Assembly (NCBI GenBank): GCA_023254175.1
Contig: JALQYJ010000126.1
Span: 1 to 33,079 of the forward strand
Length of the DNA: 33,079 bases
Direction: 5' to 3'
Origin: Runella sp.
GTDB lineage: Bacteria > Bacteroidota > Bacteroidia > Cytophagales > Spirosomataceae
The position numbers and the translations under genes are program-made. The notes under the pieces were generated by a model that saw only the letters and a list, made by a program, of their open reading frames with translations, ran no database searches and was not told the DNA's origin. Shown in pieces: positions 7,569-14,600 of this stretch. How positions within the stretch are numbered: position 1 is the first letter of the stretch; the number at the start of each line of letters is the position of its first letter.

Positions 7569-9815
7569 TCAAAATTGCCAGCTAATGCTCAATTTGGTAT
7601 TGAAAGGAGTCCCTGGGGTAAAATGGATTTCTTCCACAGGCTCCGTTTCATTCTGAAGGCGGCTTTCAGTCGCAAATTGAGTTTCTTTCCATTGGGTATT
7701 GAATAAATTTTGCACCGATAAACCTACCGAAAAACGATTTTTGGTATAATTCACCAAGGCATCTGTCAAAAAATAGCCCTTAGCTACGATGCTATTGTCT
7801 TCATTTGCGGGTCGGTTGCTTACATAACGATAACGCAAACTGCCGCTAAAACCTTGTTCTGTTTTTAAAGTTAATCCACCCACGCTCGTAAAATTGACCG
7901 CTAAAGGCAGGTAATTTCGCCCTTCGGCTTCACCTACGGCGCGTGGCTTGGCCCAGTTGGCATCCAAATCAAAGAACAATTTTTTTGCTAACTGATAGCG
8001 CATCGACAGGTCCACGCCTTTGCGCACCGACTTGCCCGAAGGCTCCACTATACCCGCATCACCCACATACACAAACTCTTGGTTAAGCCACAAATACCAA
8101 TACGAGGCGTTAAGGAGCATTCGAGGGAACGGCTTCCAAATTGCCCCCAAGTCAGAACCATAAGCGGCTGGCAAAATTTCTAGGCCGTTTTGTGCTACCA
8201 CGGCGCGGGTGTCGTTGGAATGAAAACCTTTACCGAGGTTGATGTACAACTGCACATTGGGGTTGTAGGTATAATATACGTTCAATTTGGGCGAAACGAT
8301 GGCTGCGTTGGCCTTAAATTTCGTATTATTTTGAAGTTTGTCGAGGTATTGATTGTTAAAGTAATCAAAACGCACCCCCGCCGTCGCCGACAGGCGTGGG
8401 CTTAATTGAATGGTTTCGTCCACATAAACGCCCACATTGGCTTCGTTAACATCGCCCAATTTGATAGCCTCTAACAATTGGGTGCGGTCTTTAGTCCGCG
8501 ACAATTCCGAGTCATTGGTTAGGTCGTGGCGGTAGTTGAGGCCCGCATTAATGGTGGCTTGTTTGTCGCCAATGGCGTGGCCTATTGAATAATTGGAATT
8601 ATACCCCCACAAATTTCTACCTTCTTTTTGGCGAATTTGGTCTCCGTTTACGGGGTCAACCAGGAAAAAGGTAAAGTTGGAATACAGTTCAAAGTTATAA
8701 TTAGAGTAAAAAAACTGGTTCTTCCAAATGTGGTTGCGCTTGGTCAATGTCACCAATTCCGCGTTGAAATTGGTACGCCTTGTTTCTCCTCCTTCGTTGG
8801 GGTCAATTGCTCCAAAAAAGCCAATGGAGCCATCAGCCACTGAACGATCAGGAATTTGCCCCGAGGCATTCCACTTACTCCAGAAAGTCGAAGCTGTCAG
8901 CGTAAGGTTCGTATTTTTGGCCAAGTGCCCGTGGTATTTTCCTAATAAATTGACACGATTAAAATTTTGAGGAGCCTCAAAATACGCGTCCGAGTAGTTG
9001 TATTCACCTGATAGGTAAGCATTGTGTTGGTTGGTTTTCAGTACATTTACCCCCGACACCAACCGATACGTATTAAACTGACCTACTTCGGCTTTAGCAA
9101 AGCTGTGTTCTAAGGTTGTTTTGGTACGGAAATTGGCCCAACCCGCCGTAGCAAAATTTCCTTTGTCAGTATCGTACAACCCTTTTTTGAAATCCACGCC
9201 CTCTACCAATTCTGGAATGATAAAATGCGCATCGGCATACCCTTGTCCGTGGGCGTGCGAAACCATATTGATGGGTACGCCGTCAACAGTCAAACGAATA
9301 TCAGTTCCGTGGTCAATGTCAAAGCCTCGCAAGAAAATTTGTTCGGCTTTTCCTCCACCCGCGTGTTGGCCAATGACCAATCCAGGCACAATCCGAAGTA
9401 CTTCTTGTGAATTGTTGATAGGACGGGTTTTAATGTCAAGGCTCGAAATCACTTGCTGGTGCTGTGGATTAGAAGCCGATACTTTCACCTCACTCAATTG
9501 AACTTGCGATTCGGCCAAGCCAAACTCGACATTTGAGGTTTCATCTTCTTTAACTATTATTAGCTGATTTTGAGCTAAATAACCCACAAACGACACTTCA
9601 ATTCGGTACGTATTGGGTTCCAAATTGTTGATTTGAAAAAAACCCGTGGCATCCGTCGTAGCTCCTTTTTTAGAATCCGCTACCACAACCGTAGCTCCCA
9701 CAATAGGCTGTTTGGTCGATTTGTCTAGCACCCTCCCGACGACGCTGCCAAGGTGAGCCAAAGCAACATAACTACCTAAATGAAGAACGAGTAGTGTAAA
9801 AATGGCTTTTTTCAT
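7569..9815 (-). CDS. TonB-dependent outer-membrane receptor with carboxypeptidase-regulatory-like domain
   Basis: This 748-residue protein has a signal peptide (about 1-20), an N-terminal carboxypeptidase-regulatory-like beta-sandwich (about 22-105, GRVLDKSTKQPIVGATV), a plug domain (about 110-230, with IFLRGFDIDHGTDIRLTVDG) and a 22-strand-type barrel ending in the outer-membrane signature Phe. The plug contains a striking His-rich loop, SHAHGQGYADAHF (186-198). At under 800 residues it is shorter than SusC-type glycan importers, and no SusD partner is adjacent, so siderophore, metal or small-molecule uptake is more likely than polysaccharide import; the substrate is unknown. The 61-bp upstream region up to the palindrome at 9877-9930 probably holds its promoter. 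Confidence 0.9.
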   Translation of the reverse strand: MKKAIFTLLVLHLGSYVALAHLGSVVGRVLDKSTKQPIVGATVVVADSKKGATTDATGFFQINNLEPNTYRIEVSFVGYLAQNQLIIVKEDETSNVEFGLAESQVQLSEVKVSASNPQHQQVISSLDIKTRPINNSQEVLRIVPGLVIGQHAGGGKAEQIFLRGFDIDHGTDIRLTVDGVPINMVSHAHGQGYADAHFIIPELVEGVDFKKGLYDTDKGNFATAGWANFRTKTTLEHSFAKAEVGQFNTYRLVSGVNVLKTNQHNAYLSGEYNYSDAYFEAPQNFNRVNLLGKYHGHLAKNTNLTLTASTFWSKWNASGQIPDRSVADGSIGFFGAIDPNEGGETRRTNFNAELVTLTKRNHIWKNQFFYSNYNFELYSNFTFFLVDPVNGDQIRQKEGRNLWGYNSNYSIGHAIGDKQATINAGLNYRHDLTNDSELSRTKDRTQLLEAIKLGDVNEANVGVYVDETIQLSPRLSATAGVRFDYFNNQYLDKLQNNTKFKANAAIVSPKLNVYYTYNPNVQLYINLGKGFHSNDTRAVVAQNGLEILPAAYGSDLGAIWKPFPRMLLNASYWYLWLNQEFVYVGDAGIVEPSGKSVRKGVDLSMRYQLAKKLFFDLDANWAKPRAVGEAEGRNYLPLAVNFTSVGGLTLKTEQGFSGSLRYRYVSNRPANEDNSIVAKGYFLTDALVNYTKNRFSVGLSVQNLFNTQWKETQFATESRLQNETEPVEEIHFTPGTPFNTKLSISWQF

Positions 9816-9876
9816 GTATCCAAAATATATGTTTGTAAATGATTTCGGTAAAGTTAGTAAACACAGAGAATACTTT

Positions 9877-9930
9877 ACATCACTATCTTTGATTTTAGAA
9901 AATATTTTCTAAAATCAAAGATAGTGATGT
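9877..9930. repeat. Perfect 54-bp palindrome with mirrored -7 promoter motifs
   Basis: The arms 9877-9903 and 9904-9930 are exact reverse complements of 27 bases with no spacer. Each arm carries TATCTTTG (9884-9891 on plus, 9923-9916 on minus), an exact match to the Bacteroidota -7 consensus. The right arm encodes the last residues and stop of the 88-residue minus gene. No T-run follows on either strand, so it is not a classical terminator. It could be a cruciform, a dyad operator or a divergent promoter. Confidence 0.9.
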
Positions 9931-10181
9931 TGCTCAACTCTATTAATAAGCCACCCACTCAGTGACGAGGTTGGGGCAGCGCCCGTCCATTGTGTTAGTA
10001 AATTCTCGTTTCGTTTGGCGGTTTTATAAATCCAATGAATAAAGGCCAGCGCAAAGGCAACACTGAACACTATTTGCAAAAAAATATCTAATTGGACGAT
10101 TACGCCCCAATCGAGAAAGGTTAATAAAAACAATGGGAAAGTTGACAAACGACGCCACAAAGAAGGCGATGCCCCAAACAA
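9915..10181 (-). CDS. Small membrane protein, probably frameshifted at its 5' end
   Basis: The open frame encodes 88 residues from a TTG; a hydrophobic helix (LDIFLQIVFSVAFALAFIHWIY) is followed by a basic tail. The TTG start is doubtful. An ATG at 10197, in another frame, is followed by a run of nine A and encodes a natural-looking membrane start (MTKKKFVWGIAFF, then VASFVNFPIVFINL). Joining that to LDWGVIVQLDIF of the annotated frame needs a one-base change near 10112-10120 (CCTTTCTC). Alternatively, loss of one A in the A9 tract would put the ATG in frame. So the gene is either a fresh pseudogene, a slippage-dependent gene, or a base-calling error. Its 3' end lies inside the palindrome at 9877-9930. 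Function is unknown. Confidence 0.5.
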   Translation of the reverse strand: MFGASPSLWRRLSTFPLFLLTFLDWGVIVQLDIFLQIVFSVAFALAFIHWIYKTAKRNENLLTQWTGAAPTSSLSGWLINRVEQHHYL

Positions 10182-10447
10182 ATTTTTTTTTCGTCATTTA
10201 CTTGGTTTTACTATAACTCAAAAGTAACGCTTCCTCTTGCTTTTACTTTTTGGTATCGGGCTGTTGTGAGCACTCCTTTACACGAAGGTGTACGAAGGGC
10301 TATTTTCTAAACTTCGTTACGCGTGCGTCTTTAATCACCTCTTTCCAGCCGTATCTTTATGACAAGTCAAATCGTAGGGTAGATCTTCGGCTTACTTCTA
10401 ATGCCATCTTTTAATGAGGCCAGCGACTGCTATAATACCAAACACCA

Positions 10448-11596
10448 TTACTCTATAAAGCCAGCTTTCGCTTTTTGACCCGATTTTACCCAAGCTCTTA
10501 ACTCATCAAATGCTTGGCTCGTTTGCTTGTCGGTAAAATTGCAGTGCCCTTGTCCATTGGTATATTTTACGGTAAAATAAGCCTGTTTCCCCTGCTTTTG
10601 AAGCATATTTTCGTAACTCACAATGGCCAAATCGGCAGGAATCAACTGGTCGTACATGGTATGCAATGCCAAAGCAGGTTTGGTAATGTTACCTGTGCGG
10701 TCATATTTATCAAATAACGTATTTTGACTAACCGTAGCCGCTAATCGTTCGGCTTTTTGGTTGATTTCTAGTACATTAGGAAAACGGCCATAGACGGTAT
10801 TGGTATTGTCGTAAGGGTTTCCTCCCGCTTTTTGGGCAACGTCTCGCAGAACCCCCTCACCAAACGCCAAGGCAAAGGCAAGGTCGTCGGGCTTCATGTC
10901 AAAGTGCTTGGCAAACTCCACCGCAAGTACTGAATCCTTGGCGAAAATGGCTTTTTTCATGGTAGCTGCATTCCGAAATGCTGCCAACATGGGCATGGGT
11001 TCTTTCGGTTTAGACACATCAAAAATCTCGTGCAAAGAGGTTGCAATACCCGGAAAAATTCCATTGAAAGTAGCAAACATGTCAAATTCTTTGCGGGTTT
11101 GGAGGTAAATTCTTCCCGCCAACGGGCACATCGGAAGCCCACCTTGGTAGTTTTGACCAAAATTTTCGAGGGTTGCTAACGTAATTCCACCTCCCATCGA
11201 ATGCCCCGCTATAAAGGTAGAATCTGGTTGACCGTAGTTTTTGACAAAATATTGACGCAGAGCCTCCGTATCGTCCACCCCTTGCACCAAGGCCAACCCC
11301 TGAATTTTATAATCAGAAGCCGCTACGGCATAGCCCCGTTCCAAAAAAGGACTCATTCGCTTAAGCCAAGCAGGGTCTTGACTTTGGCGCGGCTTTGAAC
11401 CCATAAATTCGTAGCCGTGGGCGTACATCACAAGTTTTCCTTTCCAATTTTCGGGGAAAAGAATACGGTAACGCGTACCGTTGATGGCGCCTGAGTCGAT
11501 TTTGGAGATATTTTGTGCCCCCAAACTCTGCGAGGGTTCGACTCCAATGAGGGCTTTTAATAAAATAAGCGCAATGGCAAGTAGTAAATTTTTCAT
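10448..11596 (-). CDS. Secreted alpha/beta hydrolase
   Basis: This 382-residue protein has an N-terminal signal sequence (about 1-27). The alpha/beta-hydrolase fold is shown by the oxyanion-hole segment MYAHGYE (about 57-63), the nucleophile elbow GHSMGG with Ser133, a late acid candidate in LHTMYDQLIPADLA and a catalytic His candidate in NGQGHCNF near the C-terminus. The size and the long cap region fit periplasmic esterase- or tannase-like hydrolases, but the substrate cannot be read from sequence. It is the last gene of the minus-strand run with the hydroxycinnamoyl-CoA pathway genes, 28 bp after the amidohydrolase gene. A role in releasing hydroxycinnamates from esters would fit the context; that is inference only. 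Confidence 0.8.
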   Translation of the reverse strand: MKNLLLAIALILLKALIGVEPSQSLGAQNISKIDSGAINGTRYRILFPENWKGKLVMYAHGYEFMGSKPRQSQDPAWLKRMSPFLERGYAVAASDYKIQGLALVQGVDDTEALRQYFVKNYGQPDSTFIAGHSMGGGITLATLENFGQNYQGGLPMCPLAGRIYLQTRKEFDMFATFNGIFPGIATSLHEIFDVSKPKEPMPMLAAFRNAATMKKAIFAKDSVLAVEFAKHFDMKPDDLAFALAFGEGVLRDVAQKAGGNPYDNTNTVYGRFPNVLEINQKAERLAATVSQNTLFDKYDRTGNITKPALALHTMYDQLIPADLAIVSYENMLQKQGKQAYFTVKYTNGQGHCNFTDKQTSQAFDELRAWVKSGQKAKAGFIE

Positions 11597-11624
11597 TTGG
11601 TAAGTAGTTTCACTGTTTCCAGGC

Positions 11625-12488
11625 TTACAATCCCAGCATTTTTATTGCATTCTGCTTGAGAATCAATGGCTTTACTTCTTCTCTAAAACCTGCTTCTGCA
11701 AAGTCTTTCATCCATCTCTCGGGCGTAATCAACGGAAAATCTGTTCCGAATAACATTCTATCTTTCAACAACGTATTGGCGTATTGAATGAGTTGTTTGG
11801 GGAAATATTTGGGCGACCAACCGCTTAAATCAATATAGACATTGGGCTTGTGCATAGCGACTGACAACGCCTCGTCTTGCCAAGGCCAACTTGGGTGGGC
11901 AATGATAATGGGACAATCGGGAAAGTCAATGGCCACGTCGTCGAGGTGCATAGGGTTTGAATATTCGAGCCGAAGTCCTCCGCCTCCACGTACGCCACTT
12001 CCAAACCCCGAATGACCGCTGTGAAAAAGCATGGGAAGTTTGTACTCGGCAATCACTTCGTACAAATGGTACGCCATTTTGTCTTGCGGATAAAAGCCCT
12101 GAACCGTTGGGTGAAATTTGAAGCCTTTGACCCCGTAATTTTCAATCAAATCGCGGGCTTCGCGGGCGCCCATGCGGCCTTTGTGCGGGTCTATACTCGC
12201 AAAAGCAATCATCACGTCATCGTTCTTGAGCGCCGCTTCTGCTACCTCAATATTGGGAATCCGACGTTTTCCTACATTATGCTCGGAATCAACCGTAAAC
12301 ATCACAAACGCCAGATTATTATCCCGATAAAAATCAGCCGTTTCCTGAATGGTTGGACGTTTATCCGACTTAAAATACTTGGCAAACGCCTCATCCAACT
12401 CTGGTCGATAATCGTCGTGCGGCTGACAACACGATACCTCAGCGTGTGTATGTACGTCGATGGCTATTACTTTTTCGATGTCTATCAT
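11625..12488 (-). CDS. Amidohydrolase (CouO-like candidate beta-ketoacyl-CoA hydrolase)
   Basis: This 287-residue amidohydrolase-2 family protein shows the metal-site pattern HTH (H13, H15), GFKFHP (about 122-127), FHSG (H156), AHPSWPW (H198) and GTDFP (D250), all expected for a mononuclear metal TIM-barrel hydrolase or decarboxylase. The family includes gamma-resorcylate-type decarboxylases and the hydrolase that cleaves 4-hydroxyphenyl-beta-ketoacyl-CoA in p-hydroxycinnamate catabolism (CouO of Rhodococcus jostii RHA1). Its neighbours are a ligase, hydratase and dehydrogenase that would produce exactly that beta-ketoacyl-CoA, and no thiolase is present, which favours the CouO-type role. It lies 70 bp after the MetE-like gene, with a hairpin in the gap. 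A decarboxylase role remains possible. Confidence 0.85.
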   Translation of the reverse strand: MIDIEKVIAIDVHTHAEVSCCQPHDDYRPELDEAFAKYFKSDKRPTIQETADFYRDNNLAFVMFTVDSEHNVGKRRIPNIEVAEAALKNDDVMIAFASIDPHKGRMGAREARDLIENYGVKGFKFHPTVQGFYPQDKMAYHLYEVIAEYKLPMLFHSGHSGFGSGVRGGGGLRLEYSNPMHLDDVAIDFPDCPIIIAHPSWPWQDEALSVAMHKPNVYIDLSGWSPKYFPKQLIQYANTLLKDRMLFGTDFPLITPERWMKDFAEAGFREEVKPLILKQNAIKMLGL

Positions 12489-12520
12489 TGTGATGCTTTA
12501 CCTAATATGCTTTCTTTTCA

Positions 12521-12552
12521 TAATATTTAGTGAATCAAATCACTAAATATTA
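12521..12552. repeat. Perfect 13-bp inverted repeat between the MetE-like and amidohydrolase genes
   Basis: TAATATTTAGTGA (12521-12533) and TCACTAAATATTA (12540-12552) are exact reverse complements around a 6-base loop. No T-tract follows on the minus strand. It could be an intercistronic RNA stabiliser, an attenuator or a dyad operator in front of the amidohydrolase gene. Confidence 0.75.
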
Positions 12553-12558
12553 CACTTT

Positions 12559-13665
12559 CTACGCCGTCCCCCAAACTTTAATCGCCGTATTTACGACCAG
12601 TTCCATTTTACGCCATTGGTCGTCGTGCGTCATGTCGTTGCCGTGGTGGGTCGATGAAAAACCACACTGCGGGCTCACGCACATTTGTTCAAGGGGCATG
12701 TATTGCGCTGCTTCGTCGATGCGTTTGGCAAGGTCATCAATGCTTTCCAAGGCTTTTACTTTAGAAGAAATGATGCCGAGCACCACCATTTTGTCTTTTG
12801 GGACAAATCGCAAAGGGGCAAAATCGCCCGAACGTTCGTCGTCGTACTCCAAGAAATAAGTGTCCACATTGATACTATTGAATAAAATATCAGCCACAGG
12901 CTCATAGCCTCCTTCGGCAAACCACGTACTGCGATAATTTCCACGGCAAAGGTGAATACCCACCGTTAGGTCTTTGGGACGACCATCAATCACCGAATTA
13001 ATCAAAGCGGCATAGGTTCGCGGTAGTTCGTTCGGGTCTTCACCACGCTCAACGGCCGCTGCTCGCATTTTGGGATCGCAGAGGTAAGCCAAATTAGTAT
13101 CATCTAATTGCAAATAACGAAGCCCTGCCTGGTACAAATGGTCAATTTCTTGGCGATAGGCCGCCGATAAATCATGGAAAAACTCGTCCATATCAGGGTA
13201 CGAATTAATGTCGATGGACTTGCGTCCACCACGAAAATGTACCATTGTAGGCGAAGGAATTGACACTTTGGGTGTCTGACTGACCACCGATTTGAGGTAA
13301 TTAAAATCCGCTACCTGAATATCCTTGACGTGCTTCAACTTGCCCGTTACACTCAATTTTGGGGGCGTAAAACCATCTTCGGCTGCTTTGGCGTTTGGGT
13401 TAGCCTCAATACCACCCGCTACGGTAACACCGTCCAGTTCTTTCAAAAAATCGAGGTGAAAATAGTCCCGACGAAACTCGCCGTCAGTAATGGCTTTCAT
13501 CCCCGTAGCTTCCAATTTTTTTACGGTTTCTGCAATTCCTGCATCTTCAATTACCCGAAGTTCTTCGGCCGAAATTTCGCCTTTTTTCCACTTCAAACGG
13601 TTTTCTTTCACCGCGGGTGTACGCAACAAACTACCGACGTGGTCGGCTCTAAAAGGAGGATTCAT
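12559..13665 (-). CDS. MetE-like (cobalamin-independent) zinc methyltransferase
   Basis: This 368-residue protein matches the C-terminal catalytic half of MetE, as in stand-alone YxjG/YxjH-type proteins. The N-terminus reads FRADHVGSLLRT and an ITDGEFRRDYFH motif lies near 59-70. The zinc ligands expected from MetE are all present: H238 and C240 (GIHLCRGN), E273 (FLEYDDE) and C334 (SPQCGFSS). The MetE N-terminal folate-binding half is absent, so methyl donor and acceptor are uncertain. ATG 13665 is the start; the frame extends upstream only through a palindromic repeat. Its position inside a hydroxycinnamate cluster suggests handling of a methyl group, perhaps from ferulate- or vanillate-type O-methyl groups, but plain methionine synthesis is equally possible. 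Confidence 0.82.
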   Translation of the reverse strand: MNPPFRADHVGSLLRTPAVKENRLKWKKGEISAEELRVIEDAGIAETVKKLEATGMKAITDGEFRRDYFHLDFLKELDGVTVAGGIEANPNAKAAEDGFTPPKLSVTGKLKHVKDIQVADFNYLKSVVSQTPKVSIPSPTMVHFRGGRKSIDINSYPDMDEFFHDLSAAYRQEIDHLYQAGLRYLQLDDTNLAYLCDPKMRAAAVERGEDPNELPRTYAALINSVIDGRPKDLTVGIHLCRGNYRSTWFAEGGYEPVADILFNSINVDTYFLEYDDERSGDFAPLRFVPKDKMVVLGIISSKVKALESIDDLAKRIDEAAQYMPLEQMCVSPQCGFSSTHHGNDMTHDDQWRKMELVVNTAIKVWGTA

Positions 13666-13671
13666 AGTTGT

Positions 13672-13738
13672 AAAGCCCCCCACCCCCAATGGGGGAGTTT
13701 TTTGTTAAAAATAGCCTCCATTGGGGGGAGGGGGGCTT
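13672..13738. repeat. Palindromic intergenic repeat, copy 1
   Basis: A C-rich arm (13673-13692, ending CCCCCAATGG) and a G-rich arm (13718-13738, starting CCATTGGGG) form an almost perfect 20-bp stem around a T/A-rich loop. Related sequence recurs at 14511-14600 and, degraded, at 16386-16516. It resembles the CCCCCAATGGGGG repeats scattered through Cytophagales intergenic DNA. It fills nearly the whole gap between the SDR and MetE-like genes. Confidence 0.8.
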
Positions 13739-13739
13739 G

Positions 13740-14507
13740 TTATTTCGCTGCCATGCGGATGGCACCATCCAAACGGATGACTTCTCCGTTAAGCATTTGA
13801 TTTTCAATAATGTGCTTTACCAAAGCGGCATACTCGCGCGGCTGACCTAACCGCGACGGGAACGGCACTTGTTGCCCCAGAGAGGCTTTCACATCATCGG
13901 GCATTCCCATCAATAGTGGTGTTTCAAAAATTCCTGGCGCGATTGTCATCACGCGAATACCCATTTTGGCAAATTCTCTTGCAATGGGTAAGGTCATCCC
14001 AACAATACCACCCTTGGACGCCGAATACGCTGCTTGCCCGATTTGTCCGTCGAAAGCAGCGACAGAAGCCGTATTAATGATGACTCCACGTTCGCCGCTT
14101 TCTCCTAGCTCGTTTTGCTGCATTGCTGCCGCCGCTAATCGAATGACATTGAATGTCCCGATTAGGTTGATTTGAATAACTTTTGAAAATAAATCAAGTG
14201 TATGTGGTCCGTTTTTTCCTACGACTCGCTGTGCTGGGCCAATCCCCGCGCAATTTGCTACTCCATTAATAGTTCCGAAAGTCGTGATAGCCAATTCAAT
14301 AGCAACTTGCACTTGTTCTTCGCGACTCACATCCGTTTTCACAAAGCGAGCACTGGCACCTAGTTGTGCTTCTGCATTTTGCCCTGCTTCTTCGTTGACG
14401 TCGAGCAAAATCGCATTTCCACCATTTTCGACAATCATTTTGGCCGTTGCCAGTCCAAGCCCCGAAGCACCTCCTGTTACGAGAAAAGTTTTTTGTTGTA
14501 TGTTCAT
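13740..14507 (-). CDS. SDR-family 3-hydroxyacyl-CoA dehydrogenase (HSD10-like)
   Basis: This 255-residue protein is strikingly similar, from memory, to human HSD17B10 (type 2 3-hydroxyacyl-CoA dehydrogenase): [14 protein letters not shown] at the NAD site (TGGASGLG 11-18), [17 protein letters not shown], the catalytic triad S148, Y161, K165 (YSASKGG), [10 protein letters not shown] and the C-terminal [13 protein letters not shown]. It should oxidise 3-hydroxyacyl-CoA to 3-ketoacyl-CoA with NAD+ in the cytoplasm. The start is ATG 14507; the longer open frame reads through the repeat at 14511-14600. Between the CoA ligase and the MetE-like gene, it fits the dehydrogenation of the 3-hydroxy-3-arylpropanoyl-CoA made by the crotonase of this cluster. 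Confidence 0.9.
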   Translation of the reverse strand: MNIQQKTFLVTGGASGLGLATAKMIVENGGNAILLDVNEEAGQNAEAQLGASARFVKTDVSREEQVQVAIELAITTFGTINGVANCAGIGPAQRVVGKNGPHTLDLFSKVIQINLIGTFNVIRLAAAAMQQNELGESGERGVIINTASVAAFDGQIGQAAYSASKGGIVGMTLPIAREFAKMGIRVMTIAPGIFETPLLMGMPDDVKASLGQQVPFPSRLGQPREYAALVKHIIENQMLNGEVIRLDGAIRMAAK

Positions 14508-14510
14508 AGC

Positions 14511-14600
14511 CCGCTGCCCCCCAATGGGGGAATTTATAGTTAAAAGCCCCCTAGCCCCCAATGAGGGAATTTATAGTTTCCCCATTGGGGGCTGGGAGAC
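14511..14600. repeat. Palindromic intergenic repeat, copy 2 (nested), entering the ligase gene
   Basis: Two direct copies of a unit with CCCCCAATG and GGGAATTTATAGTT (14516-14541 and 14553-14578) are followed by an inverted CCCCATTGGGGGCT (14580-14593). The right half is translated: it encodes about the last 16 residues and the TAG stop (14551-14553) of the CoA ligase on the minus strand. Confidence 0.8.

Noticed and set aside
9121-9501. 126-codon plus-strand ORF
   Set aside because: It lies entirely antisense to the TonB receptor plug domain, and its composition (Cys, Ser, Pro rich) is that of a shadow frame.
12012-12530. 172-codon plus-strand ORF
   Set aside because: It is antisense to the amidohydrolase, whose metal-site motifs are intact; the translation has no recognisable family features.
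13666-13689. Upstream start for the MetE-like gene inside the repeat
   Set aside because: The extra residues are Gly-rich translations of the palindromic repeat; ATG 13665 gives the family's normal N-terminus.
14508-14561. Longer start for the SDR gene overlapping the ligase stop
   Set aside because: The extension translates the intergenic repeat; ATG 14507 gives the canonical short SDR N-terminus.
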